From Lysobacter sp036697405 (GTDB taxonomy: Bacteria; Pseudomonadota; Gammaproteobacteria; Xanthomonadales; Xanthomonadaceae), in NCBI RefSeq assembly GCF_036697405.1, contig NZ_JBAHWA010000017.1, positions 1-64,000 of the forward strand: a stretch of 64,000 nucleotides of DNA, in the 5' to 3' direction. The notes under the pieces were generated by a model, which was not told the DNA's origin, did not search any database, and saw only the letters and a program-made list of their open reading frames with translations. Positions 35,719 to 45,248 of the stretch are shown one piece after another; positions within the stretch are counted from its first letter, which is position 1, and every line of letters starts with the position of its first letter. The position numbers were made by a program, and so were the translations under genes.

Positions 35719-36122
35719 CGCTTCAGCTCCAGCAGGTCCCAGCGGTTGCCGTACAGGTCCTCGAACACCGCCACGGTGCCGTAGGCCTCGTGGCGCGGCG
35801 CTTCCATGAAGCGCACGCCGCGCGCGCTCATCGCCGCGTGATCGCGCGCGAAGTCGTCGGTGTGCAGGAAGAAGCCGACCCGGCCGCCGGTTTGGCGGCC
35901 GATCGCGGCCTGTTGCTCCTCGCCGACGGCCTGGGCCAGCAGCAAGGCGGTCTCGTTGCCCGCCGAGGGCGACACCCGCACCCAGCGCTTGCCGCCGCCC
36001 TGGTCGACGTCCTCGAGCAGGACGAAGCCGAGCGCGCCGGTGTAGTAGGCGATCGCCTCGTCGTAGTCGCGCACCACCAGGGTCAGGCTGCCCAGCGTGC
36101 GCTGCGTCGCCGTGCCGCTCAT
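35715..36122 (-). CDS. VOC (glyoxalase/bleomycin resistance) family protein
   Basis: A 135-residue vicinal-oxygen-chelate protein: LGSLTLVVRDYDEAIAYYTGALGF, then DFARDHAAMSARGVRF and FEDLYGNRWDLLEL. Metal ligands are partial: the first-strand His is replaced (LVVRD) but the C-terminal Glu (LLEL) is present, so the activity is uncertain. It is coupled on both sides: its start overlaps the rph stop (36119-36122) and its stop overlaps rdgB. This tight rph-VOC-rdgB order is common in Xanthomonadaceae. Confidence 0.88.
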   Translation of the reverse strand: MSGTATQRTLGSLTLVVRDYDEAIAYYTGALGFVLLEDVDQGGGKRWVRVSPSAGNETALLLAQAVGEEQQAAIGRQTGGRVGFFLHTDDFARDHAAMSARGVRFMEAPRHEAYGTVAVFEDLYGNRWDLLELKR

Positions 36123-36877
36123 CGCGCCAGGGCGTCGCGCTGGTGCTGGATCAGTTCGGCGATGCCGGCTTCGGCCAGGGCCAGCAGGCCGTCGAGTTCC
36201 TCGCGCCGGAACGCATGGCCTTCGGCGGTGCCCTGCAGCTCGATGAAACCGCCGCCGTCGTTCATGACCACGTTCATGTCGGTGTCGCAGTCGCTGTCCT
36301 CGGCATAGTCCAGGTCCAGTACCGGAACGCCGCGGTAGACGCCGACCGAGACCGCGGCGACCGCGCCGAAGATCGGGTCCTTGTTGATCTCGCGGTGCGC
36401 CTGCAGCCAGCGCACCGCGTCCACCAGGGCCACGTAGGCGCCGGTGATCGCGGCGGTGCGGGTGCCGCCGTCGGCCTGCAGCACGTCGCAGTCCAGGGTG
36501 ATGGTGCGTTCGCCCAGGGCCTTGCGGTCGATGCAGGCGCGCAGGGCGCGGCCGATCAGGCGCTGGATCTCCAGGGTGCGCCCGCCCTGCTTGCCGCGCG
36601 CGGCCTCGCGGTCGCTGCGGGTGTGGGTGGCGCGCGGCAGCATGCCGTACTCGGCGGTGACCCAGCCCTCGCCCTTGCCGCGCAGGAAGGCCGGCACCTT
36701 GTTTTCGACGCTGGCGGTGCACAGCACCCGGGTCTGGCCGAAGCTGACCAGCACCGATCCTTCGGCGTGGGCGGTGTAAGCGCGTTCGATGCGGACTTCG
36801 CGCATCTGCCCGGGCGTGCGCCCGCTGGGACGCGCGAAGGCGTCGTTGGGGGCGGCGGAAGTGCCGGTCATGGCCAT
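36119..36877 (-). CDS. rph: Ribonuclease PH
   Basis: A 252-residue phosphorolytic 3'-5' exoribonuclease for tRNA 3' maturation. Motifs: RPSGRTPGQMREVRIERAYT, GSVLVSFGQTRVLCTASVE, GEGWVTAEYGMLPRATHTR, TITLDCDVLQADGGTRTAAI and DLDYAEDSDCDTDMNVVM. It is about 12 residues longer at the N terminus than E. coli-type enzymes (start 36877 MAMTGTSAAP; 36871 is an alternative). It is divergent from yicC, 62 bp away, as in many gammaproteobacteria. Confidence 0.96.
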   Translation of the reverse strand: MAMTGTSAAPNDAFARPSGRTPGQMREVRIERAYTAHAEGSVLVSFGQTRVLCTASVENKVPAFLRGKGEGWVTAEYGMLPRATHTRSDREAARGKQGGRTLEIQRLIGRALRACIDRKALGERTITLDCDVLQADGGTRTAAITGAYVALVDAVRWLQAHREINKDPIFGAVAAVSVGVYRGVPVLDLDYAEDSDCDTDMNVVMNDGGGFIELQGTAEGHAFRREELDGLLALAEAGIAELIQHQRDALAR

Positions 36878-36939
36878 GAGTTACCGTTTTGGTGGCCGGC
36901 GAGTTTACCATTCGCTCCCTGTAGGCCTTGGACCACCGC

Positions 36940-37815
36940 ATGATCCGCAGCATGACCGCCTTCGCCAGCGGCGAACGCGTCACCGAATGGGGCACGCTCG
37001 GCTGCGAGCTGCGCTCGGTCAACCACCGCTTCCTCGAGCTGGGCCTGCGCCTGCCCGACGAGTTGCGCGCGCTGGAGCCGGCGCTGCGCGAACGCATCGC
37101 CAGCCGGGTGAGCCGCGGCAAGCTGGATTTCGCGCTGCGCCTGCGCGCGCCCGAGGGCGCGGCGGCGCTGCAGCTCAATCCCAGCCGCCTGCGCGAGCTG
37201 GGCGAACTGGCGATCGACCTGCAGGCGCGCTTCCCGGGCCTGCGCACCGAACTCACCGACCTGTTGCAGTTCCCGGGCGTGCTGCAGACCCCGGCCACCG
37301 ACCCGGCGGCGCTGCAGGTCGCGGCGCTGGAGCTGTTGGACGGGGTGCTGGACGAATTCCTGGCCGCGCGCGAGCGCGAGGGCGCCAAGCTGGCGGCGGT
37401 GATCGCCGAGCGCGTGGACGGCATCGCCGCGATCGCCGGCGAGGTGCGCGGCATGATGCCGGGCATCCGCAGCGGCCAGCGCACCAAGCTGGAAACGCGC
37501 CTGGCCGATCTGGCCCAGAACAGCGGCGTCGGCGGTTTCGACCAGGGCCGGGTCGAGCAGGAACTGGTGCTGTGGCTGCAGAAGCTGGACGTGGACGAGG
37601 AACTGGACCGGCTCGACTCGCACGTCGCCGAAGCCCGCCGCGTGCTCAAGCTGCGCGAGGCGGTCGGCCGCCGGCTCGACTTCCTGCTGCAGGAATTCAA
37701 CCGCGAGGCCAACACCCTGGGCTCCAAATCGGTCGACGCGCGCAGTTCGGCGGCGGCGGTGGAGCTGAAGGTGCTGATCGACCAGGTCCGCGAGCAGATC
37801 CAGAATATCGAGTAA
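36940..37815 (+). CDS. yicC: YicC family endoribonuclease
   Basis: A 291-residue protein of the YicC/YloC family, recently described as endoribonucleases. Motifs: MIRSMTAFASGERV at the start, CELRSVNHRFLELGLRLPDELRALE, and the C-terminal signature GRRLDFLLQEFNREANTLGSKS. The start at 36940 gives the canonical MIRSMTAFA; a TTG 12 bases upstream is less likely. It is divergent from rph and upstream of gmk, a conserved neighbourhood. Confidence 0.95.
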   Translation: MIRSMTAFASGERVTEWGTLGCELRSVNHRFLELGLRLPDELRALEPALRERIASRVSRGKLDFALRLRAPEGAAALQLNPSRLRELGELAIDLQARFPGLRTELTDLLQFPGVLQTPATDPAALQVAALELLDGVLDEFLAAREREGAKLAAVIAERVDGIAAIAGEVRGMMPGIRSGQRTKLETRLADLAQNSGVGGFDQGRVEQELVLWLQKLDVDEELDRLDSHVAEARRVLKLREAVGRRLDFLLQEFNREANTLGSKSVDARSSAAAVELKVLIDQVREQIQNIE

Positions 37816-37936
37816 GGCCGGGATTCGGGATTGGGGATTCGAGATTGGCGAAAGCCGTCGCGAATCGGCCGAGCGCTCTGATCCCGCTGCTGGTTCGCCG
37901 TTGCTAATCCCGAATCCCCAATCACGAATCCCAGCC
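37816..37936. repeat. GATTCGGGATT inverted-repeat element, copy 2
   Basis: Left arm GGGATTCGGGATTGGGGATT near 37821-37848; right arm CTAATCCCGAATCCCCAATC near 37905-37924. The right arm is complementary to the left, giving a long imperfect hairpin of about 100 bases between yicC and gmk, which are otherwise in one transcription direction. Confidence 0.85.
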
Positions 37937-37938
37937 TA

Positions 37939-38559
37939 ATGCGTGGAACCCTCTACATCGTCGCAGCCCCGTCCGGTGCCGGAAAATCCAGCATCGTCAA
38001 CGCGGTGCTGGCGCGCGACCCGAACATCAGCCTGTCGATCTCGTTCACCTCGCGCCAGCCGCGGCCGGGCGAGCGCCACGCCGAGCATTACCACTTCGTC
38101 AGCGCCGCCGAATTCGAGGGCATGGTCGAGGCCGGCGATTTCTTCGAGCACGCGCGCGTGCACGGCGACTGGAAGGGCACCGCCCGCCAATCGGTGGAGC
38201 CGCAGCTGTCCGGCGGCCGCGACGTGCTGCTGGAAATCGACTGGCAGGGCGCGCGCCAGGTCCGGGCCAAGGTGCCCGGTGCGGTCAGCGTGTTCATCCT
38301 ACCGCCGTCGCGGCAAGCGCTGGAATCGCGCATGCGCACCCGCGGCCAGGACAGCGAGGAAGTGATCCTGCAGCGGCTCGCGGCCGCGCGCGAGGAGATG
38401 TCGCATTACGGCGAGTTCGACTACGTGATCGTCAACGAGCACTTCGACACCGCCGTCGACGAGATGTGCGCGATCTTCGTCGCCAGCCGGCTGCGGCGCG
38501 AGCCGCAGGTCGCGCGCCATTCGCGCCTGATCACGGCCTTGCTGGCCGACGAGGGCTGA
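37939..38559 (+). CDS. gmk: Guanylate kinase
   Basis: A 206-residue enzyme converting GMP to GDP with ATP. P-loop APSGAGKSSI lies near residue 9; the GMP-binding region contains SFTSRQPRPGERHAEHYHFVS, then DFFEHARVHGDWKGT, LLEIDWQGARQVR and the C-terminal EFDYVIVNEHFD. Length is typical. It is followed by rpoZ after 270 bp with its own predicted promoter. Confidence 0.97.
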   Translation: MRGTLYIVAAPSGAGKSSIVNAVLARDPNISLSISFTSRQPRPGERHAEHYHFVSAAEFEGMVEAGDFFEHARVHGDWKGTARQSVEPQLSGGRDVLLEIDWQGARQVRAKVPGAVSVFILPPSRQALESRMRTRGQDSEEVILQRLAAAREEMSHYGEFDYVIVNEHFDTAVDEMCAIFVASRLRREPQVARHSRLITALLADEG

Positions 38560-38589
38560 GCGCGGCGGGGTTCGGCCGGCCTTCCCGCC

Positions 38590-38692
38590 TTGGGCAGGAG
38601 CGGCGTGAGCCGCGACCCGGCGGCCATAAACCTGGCCATAGCGACGCCTTTGCCCACTGGGGCGGTCGCGGCTTGCGCCGCTCCTACAGTCG
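38590..38692. repeat. Facing pair of GGAGCGGCG-type elements
   Basis: One element (GGAGCGGCGTGAGCCGCGA) at 38597-38615 and one in reverse orientation (GGTCGCGGCTTGCGCCGCTC) at 38664-38683 face each other about 50 bases apart between gmk and rpoZ. They can form a long hairpin that may end the gmk transcript. Confidence 0.7.
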
Positions 38693-38749
38693 CTGCACCG
38701 ATATGGCGTGGTTAAGTGTTTGATTCATAATGCAGAAAGGCCCCGAATC

Positions 38750-38778
38750 TTGCTCTGCGCCGCTGGCGGGGCTAAACT
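38750..38778 (+). promoter_or_regulatory. Predicted sigma-70 promoter of rpoZ
   Basis: TTGCTC (38750-38755) and TAAACT (38773-38778) are separated by 17 bp, about 50 bp upstream of the rpoZ start. It stands out in a GC-rich background. Confidence 0.5.
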
Positions 38779-38829
38779 TCCCGGTCCCCATCCGCTGTAA
38801 AGACGGCCGCACCGGCCGCCAGGAGCCCC

Positions 38830-39129
38830 ATGGCCCGCATTACCGTCGAAGATTGCCTGGAAGTGGTCGATAACCGCTTCGAACTCGTCATGCTGGCCGC
38901 CAAGCGCGCCCGTCAGCTGGCCAACGGCGTCGAGCCGCAGCTGGACAACAGCGAAGCCAACGACAAGCCGACCGTGTTGGCGCTGCGCGAAATCGCCGCG
39001 CGCCAGATCAACCCCGAATACATCGACGCGGTCGAGAAGTCCGAGCGCGAGCGCAAGGAGCGCGAGGCGCTGGAATGGGCCGCCGCCGAAGTGGTCGCCG
39101 ACGACGACCTGTCCAAGGGCGACGACTGA
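38830..39129 (+). CDS. rpoZ: RNA polymerase omega subunit
   Basis: A 99-residue subunit that folds around the beta' C terminus and aids polymerase assembly; it also forms part of a ppGpp binding site in proteobacteria. MARITVEDCLEVVDNRFELVMLAAKRARQL (quoted in part) is the conserved N-terminal omega signature, followed by KPTVLALREIAA. It is followed by a terminator and then spoT, the conserved gmk-rpoZ-spoT order. Confidence 0.97.
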   Translation: MARITVEDCLEVVDNRFELVMLAAKRARQLANGVEPQLDNSEANDKPTVLALREIAARQINPEYIDAVEKSERERKEREALEWAAAEVVADDDLSKGDD

Positions 39130-39168
39130 TTCCGGCCGCGGCCCCAGGGCCGCGCCCGCGAGACCTAC

Positions 39169-39192
39169 GGCCCCGCCTCGGCGGGGCCGTTT
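39169..39192 (+). terminator. Intrinsic terminator of rpoZ
   Basis: GGCCCCGC (39169-39176) pairs with GCGGGGCC (39181-39188) around a CTCG loop, followed by GTTTTCG. It lies 40 bp after the rpoZ stop. Confidence 0.75.
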
Positions 39193-39490
39193 TCGTATGG
39201 GGCGCGTCGCTGCGGCGGCTCATCGGTACGGGGCGCCGATCCCGGCTTCGTGCGGGAGCGGCATAAGCCGCGATCGAAGCCCGAGCCGAGGCCTCGCTAT
39301 CGCGGCTTACGCCGCTCCCACAGGAATCCCGGAGTGCCCTCACGGCCGCCGTGAACGGGCTCCCCCTGGCCTCGGAATATCGGTCTTGCGGATACGGATT
39401 CCGATAATCGCCACCATATTCATGTTTCCGGCGGCGGATTCGCGCGCGAGCGCGTTGCCAGCCGCGCCGCCGCCCGCGTAGATTGCTCTT
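39193..39490. repeat. rpoZ-spoT intergenic region with facing GGAGCGGCG elements
   Basis: Elements at 39247-39276 (forward, GGGAGCGGCATAAGCCGCGA) and 39298-39324 (reverse) face each other about 22 bases apart. The remaining sequence up to the spoT start holds no gene. A clear -35/-10 for spoT is not visible. Confidence 0.65.
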
Positions 39491-41674
39491 ATGACCCCCG
39501 CCGAGCCCGCGCTGCAGTCCTATCCGGTCCCCGCCCACGACGACGCGGACCTGCCGGACTATGTGCGCGAGTTCGAGCAATCGGCGCACTACCTGCCCGA
39601 AGCGCAACGCCAGCTGCTGCGCCGCGCCTGGGCGATCGGCGCCGCCGCGCACGCGGGCCAGACCCGCAAATCCGGCGAGCCCTACATCACCCATCCGGTC
39701 GCGGTGGCCAAGGTGCTGGCCGACCAGGGCCTGGACGTCGAGACCCTGATCGCGGCGATCCTGCACGACACCATCGAGGACACGCCGCTGACCCGCGAGG
39801 GCCTGGCGACCGAGTTCGGCGAGACCGTGGCCGAACTGGTCGACGGCGTCACCAAGCTGGACAAGCTGCAGTTCCGCGACCGCCAGGAAGCGGCCGCCGA
39901 GAGTTTCCGCAAGATGCTGCTGGCGATGGCGCGCGACTTGCGCGTGATCCTGATCAAGCTCGCCGACCGCCTGCACAACATGCGCACCCTGGGCGCGCAG
40001 AGCGCCGAGGCGCGCGAGCGCATCGCCCTGGAAACCCTGGAGATCTACGCCCCGATCGCGCAGCGCCTGGGCATGAACCTGATCAAGGCCGAACTGCAGG
40101 ACCTGGGTTTCCGCGCCCTGCATCCCTGGCGCCACGCGGTGATCGAGAAGCGCATCCGCACCCAGCCGGTGGTGCGGCGCGAATCGTTGGTGCAGATCGA
40201 GGCGCACCTGGCCCAGCGGCTGGCCAAGGAGAAGCTGCCGCATCGCCTGATCAGCCGGGTCAAATCGCCGTGGAGCATCTACACCAAGATGCACCACGAG
40301 CATAAGAGCTTCACCCAGGTCATGGACGTGTTCGGCTTCCGGGTCGTGGTCAAGAACGTGCCGGACTGCTACCACGCGCTGGGCGTGGTGCATTCGGCCT
40401 ACAAACCGCTGGACGCGCGCTTCCGCGACTTCATCGCCATCCCCAAGGCCAACGGCTACCAATCGCTGCACACGGTGCTGTTCGGCCCCTACGGCTCGCC
40501 GGTGGAAGTGCAGATCCGCACCGAGGAAATGGACCTGATCGCCGAGCGCGGCATCGCCGCGCATTGGTCGTACAAGCACGGCGGGGAAGGCCCCAACAGC
40601 GCCCAGACCCGCGCCCACAGCTGGATCGCCAGCCTGGTGGAGTCGCAGCGTTCGACCGGTTCCTCGCTGGAGTTCCTGGAGAACGTCAAGGTCGACCTGT
40701 TCCCGGACGAGGTCTACCTGTTCACGCCCAAGGGCGACATCCTGTCGCTGCCGCGCAATTCCACCGCCCTGGATTTCGCCTACGCGGTGCACACCGACGT
40801 CGGCAACCGCGCGGTCGCCGCGCGCGTCGACGGCAAGCTGGTGCCCTTGCGCACCAAGCTGGCCAGCGGCCAGCGCGTGGAGATCATCACCGCCAAGTCC
40901 TCCACGCCCAAGCCGCAGTGGCTGGAGTTCGTGGTCTCGGGCAAAGCGCGCACCTCGATCCGCCAGCAGCTCAAGCAGCTCGAACACGAGGACGCGGTCC
41001 AACTCGGCCATCGCATGCTCGACCGCGCGCTGGAAGCGCTGGAGACCTCGCTGGACCGGGTACCGGCGCTGCGTCTGGAGAGCTATCTGGCCGAAAGCCG
41101 CTACCCGCGCCTGGAGGCCCTGCTGGCCGACATCGCGCTGGGCAACCGCATGCCCAACCAGGTCGCGCTGGCGCTGGCCCGCGAGACTCCGGGCAAGCCG
41201 CGCGGGCGCCCGATCGACCGCCCGCGCATGACCGAGGACAAGATCCTGATCACCGGCGCCGAGCGCGGCGTGATCAGTTTCGCCAACTGCTGCCTGCCGC
41301 TGCCCGGCGACGAGATCATGGGCTACCACACCGCCGGCAAGGGCATCGTGGTGCACCGGCTGGACTGCCCCAACGTCGCCGACTACCGCAAGTCGCCCGA
41401 CCGCTGGGTGTCGATCGGCTGGGACCGCCAGGTCAGCGGCGATTTCGGCGCCGCCCTGCGCATCGAGGTCGACAACCGCCCCGGCGCGCTGGCCCAGGTC
41501 GCCGCGGCGATCGCCGAGGCCGAGTCCAACATCGACCGCGTCGAGTACCTGGAGCGCGATTCCAACATCGCGATCATGCGCTTCTCGATCGAGGTCGCCG
41601 ACCGCCGCCACCTGGCCGACGTGATGCGCAAGGTGCGCCGGCTCAACGTGGTGCTGGGTGTGCAGCGCATGTAA
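39491..41674 (+). CDS. spoT: Bifunctional (p)ppGpp synthetase/hydrolase SpoT
   Basis: A 727-residue RelA/SpoT homologue. Order: HD hydrolase domain (about 50-210, with the catalytic ILHDTIEDTPLT near 95), synthetase domain (about 250-380; SPWSIYTKMHHEHKSF, VMDVFGFRVVV, RFRDFIAIPKANGYQSLHT), TGS domain (about 405-470; DEVYLFTPKGDILSLPRNST), then a conserved zinc-finger/helical region and a C-terminal ACT domain (about 650-727; NRPGALAQVAAAIAEAESNI). RFRD rather than an acidic ExDD motif in the synthetase matches bifunctional enzymes. Stringent response control of growth is the known role. Confidence 0.96.
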   Translation: MTPAEPALQSYPVPAHDDADLPDYVREFEQSAHYLPEAQRQLLRRAWAIGAAAHAGQTRKSGEPYITHPVAVAKVLADQGLDVETLIAAILHDTIEDTPLTREGLATEFGETVAELVDGVTKLDKLQFRDRQEAAAESFRKMLLAMARDLRVILIKLADRLHNMRTLGAQSAEARERIALETLEIYAPIAQRLGMNLIKAELQDLGFRALHPWRHAVIEKRIRTQPVVRRESLVQIEAHLAQRLAKEKLPHRLISRVKSPWSIYTKMHHEHKSFTQVMDVFGFRVVVKNVPDCYHALGVVHSAYKPLDARFRDFIAIPKANGYQSLHTVLFGPYGSPVEVQIRTEEMDLIAERGIAAHWSYKHGGEGPNSAQTRAHSWIASLVESQRSTGSSLEFLENVKVDLFPDEVYLFTPKGDILSLPRNSTALDFAYAVHTDVGNRAVAARVDGKLVPLRTKLASGQRVEIITAKSSTPKPQWLEFVVSGKARTSIRQQLKQLEHEDAVQLGHRMLDRALEALETSLDRVPALRLESYLAESRYPRLEALLADIALGNRMPNQVALALARETPGKPRGRPIDRPRMTEDKILITGAERGVISFANCCLPLPGDEIMGYHTAGKGIVVHRLDCPNVADYRKSPDRWVSIGWDRQVSGDFGAALRIEVDNRPGALAQVAAAIAEAESNIDRVEYLERDSNIAIMRFSIEVADRRHLADVMRKVRRLNVVLGVQRM

Positions 41675-41822
41675 CGCGCCGACGCGCGCGCCGCTGCGGT
41701 TCGCCTACGGCTCACCGCATCCTACGGGCCGCGCGTAGACGACAGAACGATGCGCAGTGCGGCGCAATTCGTCGCGCTCCGAAGCGCGGAAGACAAGCCA
41801 ACGCGCAGGGCATCCTCGATTC

Positions 41823-42320
41823 GTCATCCCCGCGAAGGCGGGGATCCAGTGACTTCAGCGCTTCGTCGCGCTTTGCTGCGAATGGTGGTTAGCCAAGTCA
41901 CCGGCTTCCGCCCGCTGCACATGCGGGTCGCTTGCTCTTGCTCGTCATCCCCGCGAAGGCGGGGATCCAGTGACTTCAGCGTTTCGCGGGTGTTGCCGCG
42001 AATGGTTGATAGCAAGGTCAACGGCTTTCGCCCGCTGCGCGTGCGAGTTACTTTCTCTTGCTTGCCCAAGAAAAAGTAACCAAAGAGAAGGGCAGTGTCT
42101 CGCCAAACCTCCCCTGCGAGAGCGGAGTGGGCGCCGGGATTTTTCGATAGGACATCCCTGTCCTATCGAAAAACGGCGCGCGTCCTGCGCGCCGCCCTCC
42201 GGGTCTGAGATGGGGCTGGGCGAGTACGGCGCTATGGATTCCAATGCCGCGGCAACGGCAACGGCAACGGCAACGGCTTTGCTGTCATCCCCGCGAAGGC
42301 GGGGATCCAGTGACTTCAGC
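41823..42320. repeat. Three copies of the CATCCCCGCGAAGGCGGGGATCCAG repeat
   Basis: A 37-bp sequence (ATCCCCGC, GAAG, GCGGGGAT, then CCAGTGACTTCAGC) occurs at 41823-41859, 41944-41980 and 42284-42320, all in the same orientation. The first 20 bases form an 8-bp hairpin. This family is widespread in Xanthomonadaceae genomes. No gene lies in 41675-42432. Confidence 0.85.
42013..42280. repeat. Multi-hairpin dispersed element, copy 2
   Basis: Same order of parts as 15256-15550: AAGGTCAACGGCTTTCGCCC block; a hairpin TTACTTTCTCTTG (42048-42060) with CAAGAAAAAGTAA (42067-42079); the 14-bp stem TTTTTCGATAGGAC (42140-42153) with GTCCTATCGAAAAA (42160-42173); CGGCGCGC/GCGCGCCG stem; GATTCCAATGCCG; and a GGCAAC hexamer run (42250-42277). 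A third repeat family copy follows directly. Confidence 0.8.
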
Positions 42321-42380
42321 GCCATGCCGCCAAAACCGTCGGCGCCACGGTTCCGAACCCGCGCACCACACCCCCAAACG

Positions 42381-42406
42381 CAGACGCCGCCCGAAGGCGG
42401 CGTCTG
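42381..42406 (-). terminator. Terminator-like hairpin after bamD
   Basis: CAGACGCCGCC (42381-42391) and GGCGGCGTCTG (42396-42406) form an 11-bp stem with a CGAA loop, 26 bp after the bamD stop. On the minus strand it is followed by CGTTTGG, a short T-run. Confidence 0.65.
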
Positions 42407-42432
42407 GCGCATCGCGCTCCAGGCCGGCGGGC

Positions 42433-43320
42433 TTAGTCGGCGTTGCGGTCCTGGTTGTCCAGCGCCGACTTCTCGCCCGCGAACGGGTTGAGCTTGCGCC
42501 AGTTGGCCGGGTAGTCCGGCCATTCCCCACCCGTCAGGTAGGGGTGGTTGGGATCGTTCTGCTGCAGCACGCGCTTGGCGTCGGCGGCCAGGGTGTCGTT
42601 GCCCAGGCCGGTGTAGGCGACCGCCAGGGTGGCGACGGCGTCGTTCTGGTACTTGCTCTGCGGGTAGGTCTCGAGCAGGTACTTGGCGCGCTCGGCCGCG
42701 GCCACATAGGCGGTGCGGCGCAGGTAGTACAGAGCGACGTCGAGCTCGTGGCGCGAGAAGGTGTCGCGCAGCGCCATCATGCGCAGGCGCGCGTCGGCGG
42801 CGTAGCGGCTGTTCGGATAGCGGTCGGCGACGATCGCGAAGTCGTTGTAGGCCTGCATCGGCGTGGCCAGGTCGCGGCGGCTGGAGTCCAGGCGCCACAC
42901 GCGCTGCAGGAACACCGTGTCGCGGCTGGAGTTCACCAGCCCGCGCAGGTAGTACATGTAGGAGGCGTAGCGGTGGGTCGGGTAGGTACGGATGAAGCGG
43001 TCGATGCTGCTGATCGCGTCGTCGTGCTTGCCGGACTTGAACTGGGCGTAGGCGGTTTCGACCAGGGCCTGCTCGGTGTAGGGGCCGTAGGGATACTGCG
43101 CGACCAGGCGCTTGAAGGTGCTCTCGGCGGCGGCCCAGTTGCCGTTGGTCATCGAGGTGTGGGCTTTGTCGTACAGCGCCTCCACCGGCTGGCCCTCGTC
43201 CGCGTCCTTGTCCTTGAACATCTTGCCCAGGCGGCCGCAACCGGACCCGGCGAGTACCACGATCAGCAGCAGGGACAGCAGTCGGACGAGGCGGTGTGAA
43301 CGGGCGAAACGAAGGGTCAT
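42433..43320 (-). CDS. bamD: Outer membrane assembly lipoprotein BamD
   Basis: A 295-residue lipoprotein of the BAM complex that folds outer-membrane beta barrels. Lipobox GSGC at about residue 28 follows a hydrophobic leader (LVRLLSLLLIVVLAGSGC). TPR repeats follow: ALYDKAHTSMTNGNWAAAESTFKRL, YPYGPYTEQALVETAYAQFKSGKHDDAISSIDRFI (quoted in parts), YPTHRYASYMYYLRG and the later VALYYLRRTAYVAAAERAKYLLETYP. The start at 43320 gives a short, positively charged signal. It is divergent from rluD, as in other gammaproteobacteria. Confidence 0.96.
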   Translation of the reverse strand: MTLRFARSHRLVRLLSLLLIVVLAGSGCGRLGKMFKDKDADEGQPVEALYDKAHTSMTNGNWAAAESTFKRLVAQYPYGPYTEQALVETAYAQFKSGKHDDAISSIDRFIRTYPTHRYASYMYYLRGLVNSSRDTVFLQRVWRLDSSRRDLATPMQAYNDFAIVADRYPNSRYAADARLRMMALRDTFSRHELDVALYYLRRTAYVAAAERAKYLLETYPQSKYQNDAVATLAVAYTGLGNDTLAADAKRVLQQNDPNHPYLTGGEWPDYPANWRKLNPFAGEKSALDNQDRNAD

Positions 43321-43400
43321 GGCAAGGTTCGCGGGCGCCGGAGGCACGAAGCGCCGATAATAGCAGTCCCCGCGCCCAGCCCCTGAATCCTGCCCATCCG

Positions 43401-44375
<975 letters not shown>

Positions 44376-44378
44376 GCC

Positions 44379-45248
44379 ATGTCCGATCGCGACGCCTGGT
44401 TGCCCGCCGACTGGCCCGCGCCGGCGAACGTGCGCGGCTTCACCACGCTGCGCACCGGCCCCGGGGTGTCGGCGCCGCCGTTCGACCGCTTCAACCTGGG
44501 TTTGCGCGCGGGCGACGAGGCCGAGGCGGTGCTGCGCAATCGCGCGGCGCTGATCGAACGCGCCGGCCTGCCGTCGGCGCCGCGCTGGCTGCGGCAGGTG
44601 CACGGGGTCGGCGTCGTGCGTTTCGACGGTCCGCTTCAGTTGCAGGATGTTCAAAGCGAAGCGGCGACGCTGCCGCCGGCCACCGACGCTCGGCCCACCG
44701 CGACGTCAGCGCCCCCTCTCCCGCCCGCGGGAGAGGGCCGGGGTGAGGGCCCCCCGGAACCCGAGGCCGACGCCTCCGTCACCTCCACCCCCCGCACCGT
44801 GCTCGCCATCCTCACCGCCGACTGCCTGCCGGTGCTGTTCGCGGCCGACGACGGCAGCGAGGTCGGCGCCGCCCACGCAGGCTGGCGCGGCCTGGCCGCG
44901 GGCGTGCTCGAAGCCACGGTCGCGGCCATGCGCACGCCGCCGCAACGCCTGATCGCCTGGCTGGGGCCGGCCGCCGGTCCGCAGCGCTACGAAGTGGGCG
45001 CCGAGGTTTACGACGCGTTCGTCCATCAGGACCGCGCCGCCTCCCACGCCTTCGTCGCGACCCGCCCGCAGCATTGGCGCGTCGACCTGTACGCGCTGGC
45101 GCGCCGCCGCCTGACCGCGGCCGGGCTGGATCCCGGGCGGGTCCACGGCGGCGGGCTGTGCACGATTTCCGAACCGCAACGCTTCTATTCGCACCGCCGC
45201 GATCAGCGCGGCGGGCGCATGGCGAGCCTGATATGGATGAGTCGATGA
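44379..45248 (+). CDS. pgeF: Polyphenol oxidase/peptidoglycan editing factor PgeF with repeat-derived insert
   Basis: A 289-residue YfiH/DUF152 family protein; members hydrolyse mis-incorporated peptidoglycan precursors in the cytoplasm and can also act as purine nucleoside phosphorylases. Motifs: NVRGFTTLRTGPGVS, WLRQVHGVGVV, ILTADCLPVLFA and VGAAHAGWRGLAAG, with the Cys/His zinc ligands intact. Compared with the usual length (about 245), there is an extra stretch at about residues 88-130. Its middle is a CCCTCTCCCGC-type palindromic repeat read in frame. The downstream gene starts inside its stop codon. Confidence 0.92.
   Translation: MSDRDAWLPADWPAPANVRGFTTLRTGPGVSAPPFDRFNLGLRAGDEAEAVLRNRAALIERAGLPSAPRWLRQVHGVGVVRFDGPLQLQDVQSEAATLPPATDARPTATSAPPLPPAGEGRGEGPPEPEADASVTSTPRTVLAILTADCLPVLFAADDGSEVGAAHAGWRGLAAGVLEATVAAMRTPPQRLIAWLGPAAGPQRYEVGAEVYDAFVHQDRAASHAFVATRPQHWRVDLYALARRRLTAAGLDPGRVHGGGLCTISEPQRFYSHRRDQRGGRMASLIWMSR
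44711..44752. repeat. CCCTCTCCCGC palindromic repeat inside pgeF
   Basis: CCCTCTCCCGC (44714-44724) and GCGGGAGAGGG (44727-44737) form an 11-bp stem, followed by CCGGGGTGAGGGCC. It is the same family as 3463-3503. In the pgeF frame it reads PPLPPAGEGRGEGPP, residues about 111-125, without a stop. Confidence 0.85.

Noticed and set aside
41823..42320. Possible CRISPR array suggested by three direct copies of a 37-bp palindromic repeat
   Set aside because: Spacing is irregular (121 and 340 bp), the intervening DNA holds other repeats, and no cas gene is near. It matches a dispersed Xanthomonadaceae repeat.
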